From positions 1 to 64,000 of the forward strand of contig MU832614.1 of NCBI GenBank assembly GCA_029204225.1: DNA of 64,000 nt, given 5' to 3'. The translations under genes and the position numbers were made by a program. The stretch's first letter is position 1. Each line of letters opens with the position of its first letter. The notes beneath the pieces were generated by a model. That model saw only the letters and a program-made list of their open reading frames with translations. It did no database searches and was not told where the DNA came from. The DNA is from Diphasiastrum complanatum (Eukaryota > Streptophyta > Lycopodiopsida > Lycopodiales > Lycopodiaceae). Positions 1 through 12,500 of the stretch are shown here, piece by piece.

Positions 1-884
1 GTCACAAAAGCCATAGACTTCCAAGTACAACGGCTTGCCCAATTAGGTGACAAACATTCAATATAATTAATACACGGATGAAATCTATAAATAGATCATC
101 CCAGCACAGATTACATGAGAGATGCTTCGTCCATGAGACGTATTTTTTGAGCCTCCCAGTTACGCCGTCATTATTTGTTGTAATTGCTATTTTTCTATCT
201 GTGTATAACGTAGATGAATGCTTGTTGTGATTGAATGCACTTTATCGCTGTTTGATCGCGCTTGTTTACTCACTCTGATCAGAACACGGACATCTACGAC
301 TCCTCAATTTTTGATCAGACGATGGCTGCCTTTGATGCATGAGGAACTCGCGGTATCACACTGCTCTTTTCATCTATTTCAGAACTAAACTTCATATTGA
401 ATTTGATTTCAGTAATACCACACACAAACCATTTCTAATCTCTTCGATGGACTGTACTCTCATTTTGTGAGTATGAATTAATTATTAAGATCATGCTGGG
501 CAATTAGAACACTTAAAGTTGTAATTACATTTAGCATAAGCTTTCAATTAGACTGTTTTTGCATCTAGCAGCTGATTGTAACGGGAGATCTGTTCCGCAA
601 TATTCTTGCACTCTTTTCCGTTCGCATTCTTCTATCTCCCTTGCCCCATCAGATTGGTATCAGATTGACATGTGTACTTGCCTATTTTGCCTCTAATGCC
701 AAAAATGGCCAAATCACCTACTTACACTTGGATATATGTCTCTAAGTTTTATGTACCCATAACTCAACATGACTAAGCTATTTTTTACTTCTTTTCACAC
801 GTGGGAACATGCTCCACACGTGGGAAGATGCTCCACATGAGTGAGATTTACTCATAAACAAGAAAATACAAAATTGCCAACCTA
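1..884. other. intergenic sequence with a possible LTR/primer-site relic
   Basis: No coding region is supported. At 655-664 there is a TGGTATCAGA string, the primer-binding motif (3' end of initiator tRNA-Met) seen three times beside clear LTRs elsewhere in this window. The bases upstream may therefore be the tail of an old LTR, with the Gypsy relic that follows as its internal part. No matching second LTR was found, so this is weak. Confidence 0.3.
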
Positions 885-1370
885 GATTTTGCTAATTCTT
901 CACAATTTGACTCAAATTAATAGATTTGGTGAGTGGACTGACCTACAACAAGCAAGCTTTGATCAGTTAAAGCAAGCTATTGTTGAGTGCGTCACTCTAA
1001 AAATTGTAGACCCTCAAAAGCCCTATGTTATAGATACGGATGCGAGTGACTTTGTTTTGAGAGCAGTTTTGATGCAAGAGGGTTTTGAGAGAGAGAAGCT
1101 CAACCCTGCATAGAAAATTGTCCAACTCATGAAAAGGAGTTGTATGCCATAGTTCATGCAAGGCATGGAGGCATTATTTGCATGGATCAAGACTCGAGGT
1201 ATTCACTAATCATGATACCTTAAGATACTTTTGTAAGCAGCTAGGCCTTAGAGGTCGGCAAGCCAGATGGTCTGAGATCATGTAGGAATTCCTAATGGAG
1301 ATTCGGTACAAGAAAGGTGTCGAGAGTCGTGTGGCAGATACACTATCTAGTGTGGTGTATTGGATGCCAT
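885..1370 (+). pseudogene. Gypsy (Ty3) RNase H relic
   Basis: A decayed fragment of a Ty3/Gypsy polyprotein. The reading frame at 889-1113 carries the junction between reverse transcriptase and RNase H, including the typical KPYVIDTDASDF stretch. After a stop the similarity continues in other frames with HEKELYAIVHA, then LRGRQARWSE and VESRVADTLS near 1340, the usual end of Gypsy RNase H. Several stops and frameshifts make it non-functional. It is joined directly to a Copia fragment at about 1370, so two unrelated retroelements have been fused or nested here. Confidence 0.75.
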
Positions 1371-2010
1371 TTGGTGATTGATATGCTTTATAGAACGATG
1401 GTCGGGAGTCTCATCTACACCATTATCACCAAACCATCTCTTATGTTGTAGGAATGATGAGTCAATTTACGAGAGATCCAAGGAAATCTCATTAGCGTGC
1501 AGCTAAGAGGATACTATGATACCTTAAGAGGACATTCAACTATGGCCTTAAGTATGAAACAAGTGCTAATCTCAAACTTTAGGGCCACGACGATGCAAAT
1601 TGGGTTGTTCATATTGAGAAATGAAAATACATCACACGTTACACCTTTTCACTTGGTTTAACAATAATATCATGGGTGAGCCAAAAGAAACCCACCATAC
1701 TTTCACATCAAATAAAGTAGATTATTGGATAACGTATGTCTTTGACAATTACTAGCTAAATGTGAAGACCAAGGCGATACAACTTCAATTTATTGCGATA
1801 ATGAGAGTTGCATTTTAATTGCTAAGAGCCCGATGTTTCACGTTCGCACCAAGCACATCGAGGTCCACTACCACTTCATACAAGAGAAAATTGAAGATAA
1901 GGAATGGAGCTCGACAAACGAGCAAATTGTTGACATGCTTTATAAAAGGGCTTAGCAAAGGAAAAGTCTCAATTTTTTGTTCACTTATGGGTGTATAGAC
2001 TAGTCATTAA
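1371..2010 (+). pseudogene. Copia (Ty1) RT/RNase H relic
   Basis: A decayed Ty1/Copia fragment. YRTMVGSLIYT near 1388 matches the conserved YR.LVGSLIY block after the Copia reverse transcriptase. Around 1790-1900 a frame gives the RNase H end with CDNESCILIAKSP and HVRTKHIEVHYHF. Internal stops are frequent. It ends near 2000, followed by an AT-rich stretch that could be its 3' LTR. Confidence 0.75.
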
Positions 2011-2290
2011 GGAGGAGAATTGTAAAAATAATGACTAACAAAATTATTACAAATAAGTTTAATAATGTTTACTAGTCTTTCTAACTTAGACATTCAACCT
2101 AGTGAGACCATCAGTAGGATCCTATTATCTAGGGATTAGAGTAATCCTCATACAGATATTGTTGCGACTCTCTTTTCCTAGTGTGTCTGTGTGTGTAAAA
2201 ATCTATGTTGTGTTGGTGTATTCTGCTTGAGTGGCAATGTGAATCATTGTACTAGGACTTTCAAATCCATTCAATTGGGACATCATCTTT
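2011..2290 (+). repeat. putative 3' LTR of the Copia relic
   Basis: This stretch follows the end of the Copia RNase H relic and a purine run near 2010 (AAGGAGGAGAA) that resembles a polypurine tract. It begins with TGTAAAA and holds no coding signal. Position alone suggests a 3' LTR; no second copy was found in the window, so the call rests on context. Confidence 0.35.
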
Positions 2291-5200
2291 TTTTCAAAGA
2301 ATGGTTTGGTTGGAGTAGGAACTTAACAAGCCCTGTGTGCAAGGAATAGGCAATTGATAACAAGCATTAACCCTTGAAGTAGACTTTTTGCTCAAATCCA
2401 TGTTGTAGAATTCTAATGTCAATAGCTTGTTAAAGTAGCATTCATTCATGTCCACATTATACTCACTTTTGCATGTGGGGAAAGATGATAGGACTTTGAT
2501 ATCAAGGACAAAGTTGATTTTCTCGTAACATGTACCAAAATTTGGATAAAAAAGAGGCAATTGACCGTTACTATAACGTCCAGATCTCTTGAAATGACAA
2601 TTGAAAATGATTTCATGTAGAGAAACAAATGTACATAAAAATTTTATAGATAGTAAGGGAAAATAGATAAAATGATCTTAAAAGTGTTAGGATCGAACAA
2701 GCAAATTAAAATGAAATCCTTACCAAGAGATTGTTGCTATAAAGAAATCCATCAATTCATTGAGCTTCTATCAACTAGCTTAGCAAAATCACTAGATAAT
2801 CTCCATACTTGAAGTATGATCCATCTAAAAATGTGTATTAAGCAAGGTGGTTCATTGGATAAGGAAAAAGTATCTAAAAAAACATTGTTTTTTTATTTCA
2901 AGTCCCTTCTAATGTTTGATGAAAGATTGAATTCACAATGCAATTAGTCATGTCAAGTATTCCATCTTCACACATCTTTGCACATATCCCTTGAATATGC
3001 ATCTTGGTTTTTAAAGGGATGATTTGAACTTGGGACCAAAAAAACTTTGGATGCCAAGCTAACCAACTAAGCTAATCAAAATATGCACCTTGGTTTCTAA
3101 GGGAGGGGCTTGAACCCAAGATCAAAGAACTTTGGACGCCAAGCTAACCAACTGAGCCAATTTTGTTGGATTCGCTAATCAAAATATGACTCAAATACAT
3201 ATTGCATGCCTCTATCAACATACTGAAATTGATTGGAAGTTACAATAAGTAAATGAGCATTTGAGACGTGTACATAATTACATGGATTGCAATCAACATC
3301 TACCTTAATTGTGTAGATATTTGAGATAGATTTGTTGCCATCAAGGTGCAATTTGCTTGGAAGGAAATATTTAATATAATCTAAAGTACTTTAAATACCT
3401 CAAAAAAGGCAAGGTGTTATTCATCTATCACCTTTTTCTTCAATCTCCTACTTTTGTCACAAAAGCTAGGCCATGTCTCACTTTCTATACTCATCAAATC
3501 GAGAGATCACCGTCCATTTCAACCAAGTTGGCATTATGGAACTACATATGGTACATAGGCTCCTACAACCCTAGCCTTTCATGTCATTACACCATTTGGG
3601 TAATATTTAACCCTACTAGATTGTTGAATGAAGTGTGCATGCACTTAGCAAATTGCAAACTGAGTAGCAAGAACCACCTTTAGTATTGTAACATGAAACA
3701 CCAAAAATCAATTTCCTACAACCATTTAATCTTGCATTAAAACTAGGTAAGTGCCTAACATGAGAGCTAACAAGTCACATACAATTGTGCAATTACAAAA
3801 GGCATAAGCAACTATCCTCGAACATTGTGTAAAATAATCTCATGGTTCAAGCAACATTTTACTTTTTTTGCTATACATAGTCTAATCATCTGAGTTAAAT
3901 AATAACATTTTCTCCAATGTGTATTAGTATGTAGAAAATAAGGCACTTACAAATACCGTGAAATTCAATAATAGTTCACTCACCTAATTAGCTTATCCAT
4001 AATGAGAGCAGATCCACTTTAAAACATAGAGAACAATAATGAAGCATTTAATGATATACCTCACTATCCATTGCCACACCTCAAATGATCTTGATCTAGT
4101 CCACCAGAAAACCATTTGAGTAATGCATTCATGTCAATTATGTTATCATCGTTAATTACGGATTGATGTCAACTAGTTTTGCCCTAATGCTTAGTAGTCA
4201 TTTCATACGTTCTTGTTATTTACATGACAAAGTCATTGTGTAAAGTCTTGAATAACAATGTATGAGCATCGTGATCTATAATTCGGCAGAGAATATCAAG
4301 CTCAACTTTACATATGAACTATACATGATTTATAAAACTCCTTTTGAACATTGAGTCAAAGCATTGAAATTCTTTGAAATGCTCCCACCCAAATTGTTCC
4401 CAATTCTAAGATCAATTTTCAGATATAAATTGCTCATTGTAATGGAAAACTTAATATCCAATTCCCATATTGTGTTGTATGTAATATTTCTTTCTATATA
4501 ATTCACGTCTTCATTCAATATCATGCATAAGCTTGTGCCTATCAAAAACTGAACAAAACTGGAGGGTCGATTATGGAGCTACCACTTCTATTACCTTTCT
4601 AAGGAAAAAAAAAACACGTAGCCAAAATTTTCAAAACATCTAGGTTTTTGTAGCGTGCATCCATCACTCCGAAGTACAAACAATCATGGAACGAATGAAA
4701 TAAGATCGCTTCTATAGTTATAGACTGAAAATGGATGCTGTAATTCCACGCCTTACCATCACATAACAGAGGGGTAATTGAGAGAGATGCACAGTGTTTT
4801 GAGCATCCTAAGACAACCAAACCAACATCTTGGCTTGTTCACATGGTGTTGAGATCCTCAGTTTTGCTTCAATTTCCCCAGATTTGGCTCGGCTGCACAA
4901 ATGCCTGGGGATATGTAAATTTGTGTCAATAGCACAAATGTTAGCCCACTATTGGTAGTACTGCATTACTTGCATCCACACTTTAACACTTGATTATTCG
5001 CCTATGTTGGCAGAATCTGCAGAATAGGAACCATATAGACTCACTCTTCCGCTTTTGTCTTTTTGGAAAGTGTTATCCAACTTAGTTGCATCTTTCAAGA
5101 CACTCGGATCTATATTTAACTCAATAGCCAAAGCCTTAAAATTGTGCTGAGATGCTCAACTGTTAGGTTCATCCCACAATAAGAACTAGAATGAAAATCA

Positions 5201-5321
5201 TTTTGTGAACGTCTAAATTACACTTGTAGAAAAGAGAGAGGACTTAATGATGGAAGACTTACTCATGAGGCCTACAAGCTTAGCGAGTGATACAATCAAA
5301 CTAGCTTGCTCAGCACAAAAT

Positions 5322-5323
<2 letters not shown>
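2291..5323. other. intergenic, no gene seen
   Basis: About 3 kb of AT-rich sequence. The frames of 60-90 residues here have no recognisable motif and no supporting splice context. The only structured part is the tRNA-like tandem repeat near 3.0-3.16 kb. A similar but weaker tRNA-like stretch lies on the + strand at about 2848-2912, with TTCATTGGATAAGG followed by TTTCAAGTCCC. Confidence 0.6.
2995..3163 (-). repeat. tandem tRNA-like (SINE-like) repeat, 86-bp period
   Basis: Two copies of about 86 bp lie head to tail, both starting with ATATGCA on the + strand (2995 and 3081). On the minus strand the second copy reads like a tRNA gene: an A-box-like TGGCTCAGTTGGTTAGC, then about 35 bases later a B-box-like GGGTTCAAGCCC. 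The first copy shows the same parts in more decayed form. These are the internal RNA polymerase III promoter parts of tRNA genes and tRNA-derived SINEs. No cloverleaf or anticodon arm is convincing, so I call it a SINE-like or tRNA-derived relic, not a tRNA gene. Confidence 0.45.

Positions 5324-5369
<46 letters not shown>
5324..5369. repeat. (CT)n microsatellite
   Basis: An uninterrupted CT dinucleotide run of about 23 units. The leucine-serine frame reading through it is an artefact of the repeat. Confidence 0.95.
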
Positions 5370-5372
<3 letters not shown>

Positions 5373-6475
5373 TCTTATCTTTTCTATTATCGCTGCTGTC
5401 TACAAATGACTTCCGTCATTACATCCTGTACATGTTCTTTTTTTACCTAACCAAGCTCAAATTTTCCAAAGTGTAAACCAACAAAACAAGGAAAAAGCGA
5501 TGCTTCTGAAAATCTGTAACTAATTGTGACGGCTACCAATGTCATTGAAATGCACGTTGTTCAAGAACTCGTGCCTCATGATCAGCTGCTTGTCCTTCAG
5601 AATCAAAAGTGGTTTGTTAAAAACAAAGAGCTTTAGTCCTTGGGACATAAGGCGCGTCACGCAACCAGATTCCTGCAAGTACTTGGATTTTGCAACCAGA
5701 TAAACAGCGATCCCAGTCAGAACCAGAACATAAAGACATCTGAATTTTTCTAACAGGTTTTAGATACTAACTCTTCCAAACACACATTGTTCATAATTGG
5801 TGATGTCAGCATGCCAATTCTCCCTTTTTTTCTCAATTCGTTCATTTCTTTCATGTGACGCAGAGTAACATGAGATTTCATGTAGGTAAAGAATCCATCT
5901 GTACCTTTCCACAAATCAAACCAGATTTCCAAAGTTAAGCTGTGTGATACCAGATTCTACTTGATCTTATTGTGCTTCTAACCAGAATTGATGATTGTGT
6001 ATCTCACAGCTTTGGTGTGATGTCAAATACCCAACGTTACTTTCCAGATTTAGGAATTGTTTCCTACAGCAACCCTGAACTCCTAAAATACTTAGTCCAT
6101 TAAAGTAAGGTCAATAAGATGTCACCTTCTTGTCACAGCCATCACTAGAGTTTATCGTTGTGTATAACCAGCTTTCTTACTCAATATAAAAGTATGCGCA
6201 AATCAATTACAGGGTAAAACCTTAGACTTTTCTACATTTCAATGTCCAATGTCTAAATACATGTGCATCTGCCAGTCACATGCCAAAAAATGCAAGCTAC
6301 TAATCTGTATTGTTCCAAACATAAATTACCCTTGAACTTGTAAACTCTAGCAACATGTACTATACATCCAGAATTTAGAATCTTTCACAAGGTATTGAGT
6401 TGATTATATAGAACTTAACAGAATCATTTTGTATCCCCGGTCCAACACACTACACACGTGAACGAGCTTGTAAAA
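5370..6475 (-). other. 3' flank and presumed 3'UTR of SCE1
   Basis: No coding region seen. The part next to 6475 follows the SCE1 stop codon on the minus strand and should hold its 3'UTR and poly(A) site. No canonical AATAAA was picked out with confidence, so the transcript end is not placed. Confidence 0.5.
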
Positions 6476-6538
6476 TCAAACTGGAAGAGGATATAGCTTG
6501 GCTTGCTGCCTTACTCGCTTTTTGTACTCATCAGGATC
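6476..6538 (-). CDS. SCE1: SCE1 coding exon 5
   Basis: Encodes the last 20 residues, [20 protein letters not shown], and a TGA stop at 6476-6478. The acceptor is ATTGTGCAG|GATCC. The DP.EYKKRV pattern is the conserved end of plant SCE1, which supports joining this distant exon to the rest. Confidence 0.93.
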   Translation of the reverse strand, partial: DPDEYKKRVRQQAKLYPLPV

Positions 6539-9500
6539 CTGCACAATGAAAATCATAAGTGGTTCAATAAGAACTAAGAACTCTTAAAAACTGCAAACCA
6601 GTAGGCCTAGCCTCTCCATAAAAATAAACCTATGTCTCACAAGATTAATGAGAAAATAAATGCTACATTTTCTTTTTGGCCTTACCAGTATCTCAGAATT
6701 TCAGTGCCATTTTTTCATGACTTGCTTAGATTCCTAGAACGAGATCTTTAACTGATTTTAGCACCTTATGGGGAAACAACTCATGTCAATATATGTGCTC
6801 CAAGCTTGATTCACTATTCAGTGGTAACATGCTTGAAGAACAAAGTCAACCAAGAGACGCTCCACAAACAATGCCTCCGAAGCGTAATGTGGCCTGATGC
6901 GGGAACAAAGACCCGTAGTCTAAAGGCTGCTATATGTAAGATATAAAAACTCAGAAGCATGCTCCATGATAACATATATGCTAATTCAAAAGAAGGTTTA
7001 CTAACAGTGCAAAGTTCCGTTCCAGTACGGGCAACTATGTTCTAGACCTCATGATTCTAACACTCGATCTTCCAATTTTGTTGGTGGTAATAAAGAAGGT
7101 AAGGAGCATGCCCTTGTAGCACGAGAATCATAGTCTAATGAGGATGTTTGGTTTTGGATTCGAGAGCATCATCACTCAAGACATCAAGGCATGATTGACT
7201 CTCTTCAACCAAGAAAGGGGACAACAAAAGAAAGGTAATTCTTGGGGACGATTCTACCCAAGAAATTGAAGGCAAAGTAATAATCCTATCTACTTCAATG
7301 AAGGAAAAGTATGAACGATAGAGACTGCATTCTGAACCTCACTGACAACCTGCTGTCAGTTCCATAACCGATAAGGAAATGATGATAGAATTATATCATG
7401 ATAAATTCATTATTAAACGCGTGAAGAATAGAGATCATATTGTTACTGCTGGTTGAAGGGGCGACAACAAACTTTATAAGTTACATGCTATAAAAAGATC
7501 AAGAAGCCTTGTTAGTGCAAAAAGACGATATCAATCATCTTTGGCATGAGCGCTTTGGTGATCTTTCCTTTCAAACTTTGAAACTCCTTCATGAGAAGCA
7601 AATGGTAAGCAAATCTTTGTTACGCTTGCATTCTAGGAAAGCACCATAGATGCAACTTTCCTATAAATGGAGCAACAAGCACAAAAGGTATTCTTAATCT
7701 TATCCGATCTATGGCGACTTTCTCAAATGCAATCTTTTGGTGGTGCAACTTACTTCATGACTTTTTATAGATGAATTTTCACAAAACTGTTGGGTCTATT
7801 TTTTGAGAAATAAATCACAAGTTTCAATTTCTTTGTTGAGTTTGAAACTTCGGTTGAGAGCCAAATGGACAAAAAAAAATGCCTTGGAAGTGATAAAGGT
7901 TGTGAGTAAACTCTATTGTAATTAGAGATTTTTGCAAAGAGCATGGTATTCAAAGGCAACTAACAACAACCTATACACCTCACAAAATGACATATTGGAA
8001 AGGAAGATAGAACAATTGCCGAATTTGCTTGGAGAATGTTATAAGCTACAGGTCTATAAGGCTGTCCAAAACACACTTTATCTTCAAAACAGATAACCCA
8101 CAAAGGCATTGGAGGGCAAAACACCCAAGGAGATATTTTTTGGCAGCAAACCAAGCATTGCTTGCTTATTGATGTGATGCTTATGCACCTTGAAGATCTA
8201 AGAAGAAGCTTGATGATAAGTTTAGAAAATGTATTTTTGTTGGCTAGTCTGATAGAGAAAAGGTCTACCAATTGTATAATCGTACTACTAAAGAAATCAT
8301 TGTTAGTAGAGGTGTAATTTTCAATGAGAATAAGCTTGCTGAATTTCTGCAAAATCCGGTAGACAACAAGCATCTATCTAAGGACCATGATGATCCTTCT
8401 TCAGAAGATGATAACAATGATCTTGAGGATGGTGGACAGCAACAAATAAGTGAAGAATAACAAGTTGCATCATCATCAAAGGCAGCCAAGAAACTTCCAA
8501 AATGGTTTGTCAAAGACTCAATACCGTTCAGGATGGCTACAACTTGGGAACATGAATTTTTCTTTAATGGCTAGAGCTTTTGATTGTGTTGATAGATGCA
8601 CCGAATCGCGATTCGTTGGGTCCGCGGTTCGCGAATCGTGATTCTGAACCCAGAATCGCAAAAAAAAAAAAAAAAAAAAAAATTGGAAAAATAGCTTGTG
8701 GTTGAAATTTTTTTAGGGGATCAATGGTCAAACCAGCGTTTTGCCTCTTAGAAGTGCAGTAGATGAGGCACAGACAGATCTTATTTTCAGTAGCTATCTG
8801 GTTGTCATTGTTAGAATAATAAATGTAAATGATGTAGAAGCCATAGGTTACTATGACCCAAAAGGTCGAGATTTGTGTATTCATGGTCATTTATATTTTA
8901 GGCCCAAGTTAGTATGAAACTAACTTGTAGGGACTCGTGGGTCCACTAGGGGCCTATACATGTGAATTAAGTACGTAACTTGTTATTTGGGGTAATTAAT
9001 TATTTTATGTAACTTATGGTAGCTAGATAGCCATTAGTCAAGTTATTGGACAGCCAACAGTCATGAAGGTAGATAGCCATCTTGGACTACTTATATGTAG
9101 CCATTCATTTGTATGAGACACACTTTTGTTAAGCAATCTACTGTTCGTATTGGCTGTCCACAAGTTTCTACAAGAGGGTCATCTAACCATCTCTCTCTTC
9201 TCTTTGAGAATACTTTGTGTTAATGAATAGTCTTGATTCTGGATTCCTACATGGTATCAGAACCATTTTTCAGAATTGATTGCTTGCTGGAGGGCACCCA
9301 ATAGGCAGCCACATTTCTCCTCTTTTGGTTCATAAAAATCAAAAAAAATTTGATTTTTGTGAAGACAGAACTGTTCGGCTCCTCCTTGTTTTTTGTGCAG
9401 GAAATTGCAAGGAAAAGCTTGGAACTTCCACTCATTTGGGAGCCAGCAATAGGGCGCCCATGCTCAACTAGTTTCATGTGATTGAAATCAGATTACATGC

Positions 9501-12500
9501 TTCAAATTTCAGATTTTCTTCTTGGAGGAGGGCGCCCATCTACCTTGAAGACAAATGTGTTTTGGACACATTTTTAGTGGCTGAAATTTTTCTGTTTTTG
9601 AGCCTGGAAGAAGGTCCTACCATCTGCTCCACTAGCACATTGAGTGCACACCATTTTACCACAAAAGTTTTGGTTGTGGTTTTGGCTTCATTGGAAGCCT
9701 GCATATTAGTTAGTATTCTGTTATTTTAGCAGAATACAGCCACCTATATCTTCTTGTGAATGAGCTATTGCATGTGGTGTATTGCAATCTATAGTGCTCA
9801 ATAATTCAGCTTTGATCTTGCTGATTTTTTAGTAAATTTTGGCCTGGAATCTGTTTTTCCCATCTACTATTAGCTGAATTTTCAGAAATGGCTAAAGAAT
9901 CTGAATCTATAGGTTCTTTGTTCAATGAAGATAGGTTGAATGGAACTAATTTCTCCTTGTGGTGCTACATGATCAAAAACCTCCTTATTGCTAAAGGTTT
10001 GTTTGAAGTTGTAAGTGGTGATGAAGAGAGGCCACCTAGTTTGGCACCTACTACACCGTCAAGAGCTACTTCTTCAACATATGTGGGGGTGTCTTCCGAA
10101 GAACAAAAGAAGTGGGATCGACGTGACGCACAAGCACATTCGGTCATAGCGCTATCCATGAAGAGATCAATCCTACCTCACATTCGATCATGCAAGACTT
10201 CCAAGAGTGCTTGGGAAGTACTTGCCAAGATGTTCCAAGTGAAGAATACGGCGAAAGTGCTTTTTCTACGTAATCAACTCTCAACATTGAAGATGCAAGA
10301 GGGTGATACGCTTTCAAATCACTTAATGAAGATCAAAGATCTTCGTGAAGAGCTTCTTAGCATTGACAAAATTGTCGAGAACTTTCAATTTGTTTCAATT
10401 ACTCTTAATTCACTTCCTCATTCCTATCTTCCATTTGTGTCTATTTTAAGCATATCTCTCAGGGGACAACAAATCTCCTTTGAAGAGCTTGTTGGCTTAC
10501 TTCTCCAAGAAGAGCAAACAAGGATTAATTTTGGTGAACAAGAAGATCAAGCCTTCTTCACCAAAGGCAAAGGCAAGGGCAAGTGGAAAGGTAAGCCTTC
10601 TTCTTCCAAGGATCAAAAATCCAAGGAAGGCCAAGATCAAGGATCCAAAAAGAAGGGTAAGTGCCATTATTGTAAAAAGTTTGGGCACCACATAAAGGAA
10701 TGTAGGAAGAAGCTTACTAAGGATAAAGAGAAAGGTATTGATACAAATACCCTAAACCAGTCCCTAAATGGCTGTTGCAGACTTTGCAGGACAGCAAAGT
10801 GAACCGCTTCTATGAAGGGAAGACTCGTGTCTCATCTAAATCAGTAGAATTTGCTGATTTTTCTGATTTTGCTCTTACATCTATTGAGGATAGTGCAATA
10901 GAACCTGTTTTTTATGAGCAGGCCAGAGGAGTAAAATGTTGAGAGGACGCGATGAAAGAGGAGTATGACTCACTCATAAAGAACCAAACATGGGTTCTTG
11001 TTGATCTTCCACATGGAAAGAAAGCAATTGGCTGTAAATGGGTTTATAAGATCAAGTACAAGTCTGATGGTACTGTTGAAAGGTACAAGGCAAGACTTGT
11101 TGCCAAAGGTTATGCACAAAAGGAGGGCATTGATTATGAGGAAACTTTTGCACCTACCGCACGAATAACTACCGTAAGGATAGTCACGGCTTTGGCTGCC
11201 ATCATGGTTGGCGTATGCACCAACTTGACATAAAGACAACCTTCCTCAATGGTGATCTTAATGAGGAAGTTTACCTTCAGCAACCTGCTGGTTTTTTGGT
11301 TGCAAGTCAAGAAGACAAAGTGTGCCCTCAAGAAGGCTCTCTATGGACTAAAACAAGCCCCAAGGATGTGGTATCAAAAGATACACACATACTTTTGTGA
11401 TCGTGGGTTTTCTAACAGTCCTAGTGAATCTACGCTTTATGTCATGCATACATCTGAGTTTATCATCATCATTTTGCTATATGTTGATGATATTATCATT
11501 ACGGGTAGTAATGAACAATATATTGCAGTCTTAAAATCTGATCTTGCTTCAATTTATGATACATCAGATTCAGGCCAATTGCATTTCTACCTTGGTCTTG
11601 AGTTTTTGCAAGGAAAGGCTGGAATCTTCATTACCCAACAGCGGTACATTAAGCAGATTTTGAAGGGTTTCAAAATGGAAGATTGCAAGCCGGTTGCTAC
11701 ACCAATTGAGACGGGCCTGAAGTTAAGTAATCAAAGTGGTGGTGAACCATTTGATACTACACTATATTGTCAAGCGGTTGGAAGCCTCATTTACTTATGC
11801 AACTCAAGACCAAACATATCTTATAGTGTTTCCCTCATGAGTCAATTCATGCATCCTCCGTTGACATCACATTGGAAAGCATTGAAGAGGATCCTTCGAT
11901 ATCTTCAAGGAAGTAAAACACTTGGTCTGTTTTATCCTTCTAGTGATGATGCATGTTTGGCTGGTTTTTGTGACTCAGATTGGGGTGGAGATCAAGACAC
12001 TAGACGCTCTACTAGTGGTCATTGCTTTTTCATTGGAAATTCTGCAGTTTCTTGGTTAAGCAAGAAGCAGCCCACCGTTGCTACATCCTCAAGTGAAGCT
12101 AAATATAGAGCAACGTTTTCAGCCACTACAGAGTGTATATGGCTGAGACAATTACTTGTCGATATGAAGCATGGCCAGCCCTCAGCTACTCTCCTATTTA
12201 CGGATAGTCAAAGTGCTATTGCCATTGCACGAAATCCAGTATTTCATGCAAGAACAAAGCATATCGAGATCCACTATCACTTTGTTCGGGAGAAGCTTCA
12301 TAATGGCGACATCACGCTTGAATATTGTCCCACGGAGGATAATATTGCAGATGTGTTCACTAAGGCATTGCCTAGAGTTCGATTTAAAGCTCTTTGTGAA
12401 GCTTTAAATTTAAAGCAACATGCTGATTTTCTTACTTAGTGAATACATGTCATTTCTACATGTCATTTTCATTTAAGGAGGGTGTTAGAATAATAAATGT

